From NCBI GenBank assembly GCA_035550795.1, contig DASZOL010000049.1, positions 3,720-67,719 on the forward strand: a stretch of DNA of 64,000 nucleotides, in the 5' to 3' direction. The translations under genes were made by a program, and so were the position numbers. This DNA comes from DASRDR01 sp035550795 (GTDB taxonomy: Bacteria > Methylomirabilota > Methylomirabilia > Rokubacteriales > DASRDR01). Of this stretch, positions 61,137 through 64,000 are shown one piece after another; positions within the stretch are counted from its first letter, which is position 1; every line of letters starts with the position of its first letter. The notes beneath the pieces were generated by a model. That model was not told the origin of the DNA. It made no database searches and saw nothing but the letters and a program-made list of their open reading frames with translations.

Positions 61137-62966
61137 TCAGCGTCCCTTCCGCCCGCCGCGCGCGGGCTTCGGCCGCCGCGCGGGTGGCGCGGGCGCGGCC
61201 CGGATGCCCGCCCGGCGCGCGGGCGCGCTACGCGTGACGAACCCGTTCTCGCGGTCGTAGGCCCGAGCTTCGGGCGCGCGCTGGCGCGGATCGCCGTAGC
61301 CCCCGCCGCCGCCCGACTCGACCAGGAACACGTCTCCCGGGCGCACGACGACGCCGACCTCCTTCGTGCGGAGAACCCGGTCGCGCCGGCCGCGCGAGCG
61401 CAGGCGGTAGCGGTGCGGCAGGCCGTCCTTCCCGCCGAGGACGCCGTACGGGGCGTGGCGCGTCCCGTCGCCGGCGGTGTTCGCCCGCGCCGGCTCGGCG
61501 ATCTCGACGTGCAGATCGAGGATCGACCCCGGGCCGCCGCGGTACCGGCCGTCGCCGCCCGAGTCGGGCCGGAACTCGTGGCGCGCGAAGAAGAGCGGGA
61601 ACCTGACCTCGGTGACCTCGACGCTCCCGAACTTGATCCCGCCGGCGGCTTGACCCTCCCCTGCCGTCGGCCAGCCGTCGCCCGCCGGCGAGGCGCCGCC
61701 GCCGGGCCGCGCGTGAAACATGTGCCAGATGAACGGCCGGCCGCTCCTCGGGTCCCGGCCCTGGATCGCGATGCGGAAGCGCCGTCCCCAGCCCGCCAGC
61801 ACCCGGGTCGGGCACGCCGGCGCCAGCGCCTTGATCACGGACTCGGCGATCTCCTGGGCGCAGTGATTCGTGCAGAGGGTCAGGGGCGCCGGGGGATTCG
61901 CCCACACGACCGTCCCGGCCCGGGCGACGACCGTGAGGGGCCGGAACGTCCCGTCGTTCTTCGGGGTCTCGGGATCAATCAGGTACGCGAGGGCCATCGC
62001 AACGGCGGAGCGCATGTTCGGGTACGACGAGTTCACGAAGCCGATCACCTGCGGGTGGGAGTCGGAGAGGTCGACCGTGAGATCGCTCCCGCGCTTGGTC
62101 ACCGTCGCCCGGATGTAGACGTCCCGGAACCCGTGGCCGTCGTCGTCGAGGATGGCCTCGCCGCGGTACACGCCGTCCTTCCACTCGGCGATGCACGCCC
62201 GGGTCTGGCGCTCGGCGCCGTCGAGGATCGCCTCGATGGCCGGCCCGACGGTGGGGGCGCCGTACTCGTCCAGGAGGGCGAGGAGCCGGCGCTCCCCCAC
62301 CCGCGCAGAGCCGATCATCGCCGCGAGGTCGCCCTGGAAGTCGCGCGGGTGGCGGACGTTGGTCGCGATCATCTTGAGGACGTCGTCCCGCACGACCCCG
62401 GCCTCGTACAGGCGGAGCGGCGTGATGCGGATTCCCTCCTGCCAGATCTCGGTCGCGCTGGGATTGTAGGCGCCATGCGTCGCGCCGCCGATGTCGCTCT
62501 GATGGGATCGGTTGATCGACCAGAAGACGGGGCGGTCTCTCGCTTCGGCCGCAATGCGATCGGCCTGCGGCGGCTCCTCGTCCCGCGCGGCCGGCAGACC
62601 CCCCGGCCGCGAGGACGCCCGGCCTACCGGGGCGAAGACCGGCACGAAGGCGGTGAGGTCCGGCAGGTGGTTGTTGCCGTGATACGGGTCGTTCAGGAGG
62701 TAGACGTCGCCGGGCCGGACGCGGTCACCGAAGAACTCCTGCACGGACCGGACGGCCCAGGGGATCGCGCCCACGTGGATCGGCACGTGCTCCGCCTGGG
62801 CGACGAGCCGGCCCTCGGCGTCGCAGAGGGCCGTCGAGAAGTCCCGGCTCGAATTGAGGATCTGGGAGTACGAGGTGCGCAGCATCGCCTCGCCCATCTC
62901 CTGCACGATGGCCTCGAGCCGGTGCTGGATGACCGACACGGTGATCGGATCGACGCGGTCCCCCAC
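61137..62966 (-). CDS. hyuB: Hydantoinase/oxoprolinase subunit B (HyuB-like)
   Basis: A 609-residue HyuB subunit: VIQHRLEAIVQEMGEAMLRT, HVGAIPWAVRSVQEFFGDRV, GDVYLLNDPYHGNNHLPDLT and NRSHQSDIGG. A segment of about 30 residues (GRASSRPGGLPAARDEEPPQ and onward) interrupts the usually short link between PVF and VFWSINRSH near 115-150, an in-frame insertion. The C-terminus is a basic Arg/Pro/Lys tail. GTG 62966 has AAGGAGGG six bases upstream, which fixes the start. TAAGAT (62991-62996) is a possible -10. Stop lies one base from the hyuA start. Confidence 0.94.
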   Translation of the reverse strand: MGDRVDPITVSVIQHRLEAIVQEMGEAMLRTSYSQILNSSRDFSTALCDAEGRLVAQAEHVPIHVGAIPWAVRSVQEFFGDRVRPGDVYLLNDPYHGNNHLPDLTAFVPVFAPVGRASSRPGGLPAARDEEPPQADRIAAEARDRPVFWSINRSHQSDIGGATHGAYNPSATEIWQEGIRITPLRLYEAGVVRDDVLKMIATNVRHPRDFQGDLAAMIGSARVGERRLLALLDEYGAPTVGPAIEAILDGAERQTRACIAEWKDGVYRGEAILDDDGHGFRDVYIRATVTKRGSDLTVDLSDSHPQVIGFVNSSYPNMRSAVAMALAYLIDPETPKNDGTFRPLTVVARAGTVVWANPPAPLTLCTNHCAQEIAESVIKALAPACPTRVLAGWGRRFRIAIQGRDPRSGRPFIWHMFHARPGGGASPAGDGWPTAGEGQAAGGIKFGSVEVTEVRFPLFFARHEFRPDSGGDGRYRGGPGSILDLHVEIAEPARANTAGDGTRHAPYGVLGGKDGLPHRYRLRSRGRRDRVLRTKEVGVVVRPGDVFLVESGGGGGYGDPRQRAPEARAYDRENGFVTRSAPARRAGIRAAPAPPARRPKPARGGRKGR

Positions 62967-63060
62967 GAGTGGCCCTCCTTGGCGCCGACCATCTTACTCG
63001 ACCGGCCGGGGCCCGCCCAGGGGGCGGGCATCGAGAAAACGCGGGGTTTCGCGGCATGGT

Positions 63061-63069
63061 TGCTAGAAT
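63061..63069 (+). promoter_or_regulatory. Extended -10 promoter of the right-edge lipoprotein gene
   Basis: TGCTAGAAT, a TGn extension and good -10, lies 51 bases before GTG 63121. It is divergent from the hyuB promoter. Confidence 0.5.
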
Positions 63070-63120
63070 CCGGCGTTGCAGTCGGGTTCTCCTGGTCCGC
63101 CGGAGACGGGAGGGATCATC

Positions 63121-64000
63121 GTGTCGTCCACGTCCGGCGCGCTCGGCCTGTCGCTCGCCCTGCTGGGCCTGGCGGCCGCCTGTGCGCCCCTCGCGCCGCC
63201 GGGCGCGCCACCCGAGAGCCGCGGCGCGGCGATCTGGGTGTACGGCGCCCAGCGGTGGACGCCCGAGGAGCGGGATGCCGAGCTCGCCCGGCTCGCCACG
63301 TTCGCCCGGCGGCTCTATCTCAGCATCGAGGACGGGCCCCGCCTGCTGGTGGACGGACCCGATGGCGGCCGGCTCGGCGAGCTCCTCGACCGGGCGACCG
63401 GGCGCTTCGGCCTCGACGTCGAGGCCATGCTCCTCCAGGACCCCGGCGGGGCGCTCGACCCCGCGGGCGCGACCGAGCGCGTCCGCCGCGTGGTCCAGTA
63501 CCACGCCGGGCGGCGCGCCCGCGGGCAGGCCGGATTCGCGGGCCTCCACTTCGACATCGAGCCGCACAGCGAGGCGACGTGGGCCTGCGCCACGCCGGCC
63601 GAGCGGGAGGCGACGCTCCGGAGCCTCCACGAGGTCTTCCGGCGGGCGCGGGTGGCGGTCCGCGAAGGCGCCGCGGCGCCCACGCCGCTCTTGACCGCGG
63701 CCCTCCCGTGGTGGCTCGGGCATCTCTCGGTCGAGGTGCCCGCCGCCGCGCCGGCCGAGTGGCTCCGCGAGCTGGACGAGGTCGTCCTGATGGTCTACGG
63801 CGATCCGGGTGGCCCGCTCGTGGGCGAGTCGGTCCCGGCGGTCGTTCGCCGCATCGACGACCCGCGGCTCTGGCGCGACGTGCCCGCCGGGCGCGGGATC
63901 CGCATCGGCCTCGCGACGTTCGAGCACAAGGACCTCGGGGCGCTGCGGCAGACCATCGCTGGCGTCGAAGGCGCGTTCGGCGCGCGCCCCGGGTTCCGTG
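63121..64000 (+). CDS. Putative exported lipoprotein with TIM-barrel-like domain (3' end outside window)
   Basis: An open frame of 293 codons runs off the right edge. GTG 63121 has GGGAGG seven bases upstream, so the start is firm. A signal peptide ends in lipobox LAAAC (Cys21). The mature part begins GAAIWVYGAQRWTPEERDAE and has strands such as AGFAGLHFDIEPHSEATWAC and ELDEVVLMVYGDPGG. The HFDIEP segment resembles the catalytic-strand motif of glycoside hydrolase barrels of the chitinase (GH18) type, but the full DxxDxDxE pattern is not present. Function is therefore open. Confidence 0.78.
   Translation, partial: MSSTSGALGLSLALLGLAAACAPLAPPGAPPESRGAAIWVYGAQRWTPEERDAELARLATFARRLYLSIEDGPRLLVDGPDGGRLGELLDRATGRFGLDVEAMLLQDPGGALDPAGATERVRRVVQYHAGRRARGQAGFAGLHFDIEPHSEATWACATPAEREATLRSLHEVFRRARVAVREGAAAPTPLLTAALPWWLGHLSVEVPAAAPAEWLRELDEVVLMVYGDPGGPLVGESVPAVVRRIDDPRLWRDVPAGRGIRIGLATFEHKDLGALRQTIAGVEGAFGARPGFR

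Overview
The window is one block of very GC-rich (roughly 70% or more), densely coding bacterial chromosome with strong third-position G/C bias. The gene content is mostly housekeeping: RecA, AlaRS, GltX, TrpRS, PolA, FtsK, RNase J, RsmA, CoaE, GlnE/GlnB and RimO. LolA, several lipoproteins and undecaprenyl-linked sugar genes point to a Gram-negative cell plan. Style and content fit a deep-branching soil or subsurface lineage of the Rokubacteria/Methylomirabilota kind, but that is inference; there is no rRNA here. I see no tRNA, rRNA, CRISPR array, phage or insertion sequence. The accessory material is genetic decay (a collapsed ppk2 gene, a possible nth tail) and one small two-gene nucleotidyltransferase module.

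Layout. 1-3034: the tail of an unidentified gene, an arginase-fold ureohydrolase, a methyltransferase and an RlmI-type rRNA methylase, all on +. 3048-7124: alaS, an aromatic-rich lipoprotein and a DedA protein, one operon on -. 7227-7552: ppk2 remnant. 7519-9938: MFS transporter and two tandem DinB paralogues. 9975-15982: a small coiled-coil protein, then rimO-pgpA-cinA-thpR-recA-recX on -. 16074-23202: a methyltransferase and a signalling island (response regulator-cyclase, single-domain response regulator, giant seven-GAF histidine kinase). 23598-24307: two-gene nucleotidyltransferase module on +. 24405-27870: trp leader/attenuator followed by trpE-trpG-trpS. 27899-36060: yajQ, lolA, an unknown Cys-pair protein, ftsK, rnj, rsmA, coaE and phzF-like on -. 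36241-43900: glgA-glnB-glnE-polA, with overlapping stop and start codons at all three junctions. 44049-47744: gltX, histidine phosphatase and Na/Pi cotransporter. 47837-50349: DUF362 protein, divergent peroxiredoxin and a VIT-like transporter. 50448-58851: a surface-glycan cluster (GT-C glycosyltransferase, GDP-fucose synthase, asparagine synthase, WecA-Rossmann fusion, UbiA-type prenyltransferase). 59099-62966: hyuB-hyuA. 63121-end: an incomplete lipoprotein gene.

The best regulatory find is upstream of trpE. A TTGACA-17-TAACGT promoter is followed by a 33-residue leader ORF with five Trp codons within seven positions, then a GC-rich hairpin with a T-rich tail. This is the architecture of ribosome-mediated attenuation, and the controlled operon also carries tryptophanyl-tRNA synthetase. 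A second pattern is that many likely promoters here, often extended -10 elements of TGnTAnnnT type, lie only 6-13 bases before the start codon, so a sizeable share of transcripts may be leaderless. Elsewhere genes are tightly coupled through TGATG or GTGA overlaps.
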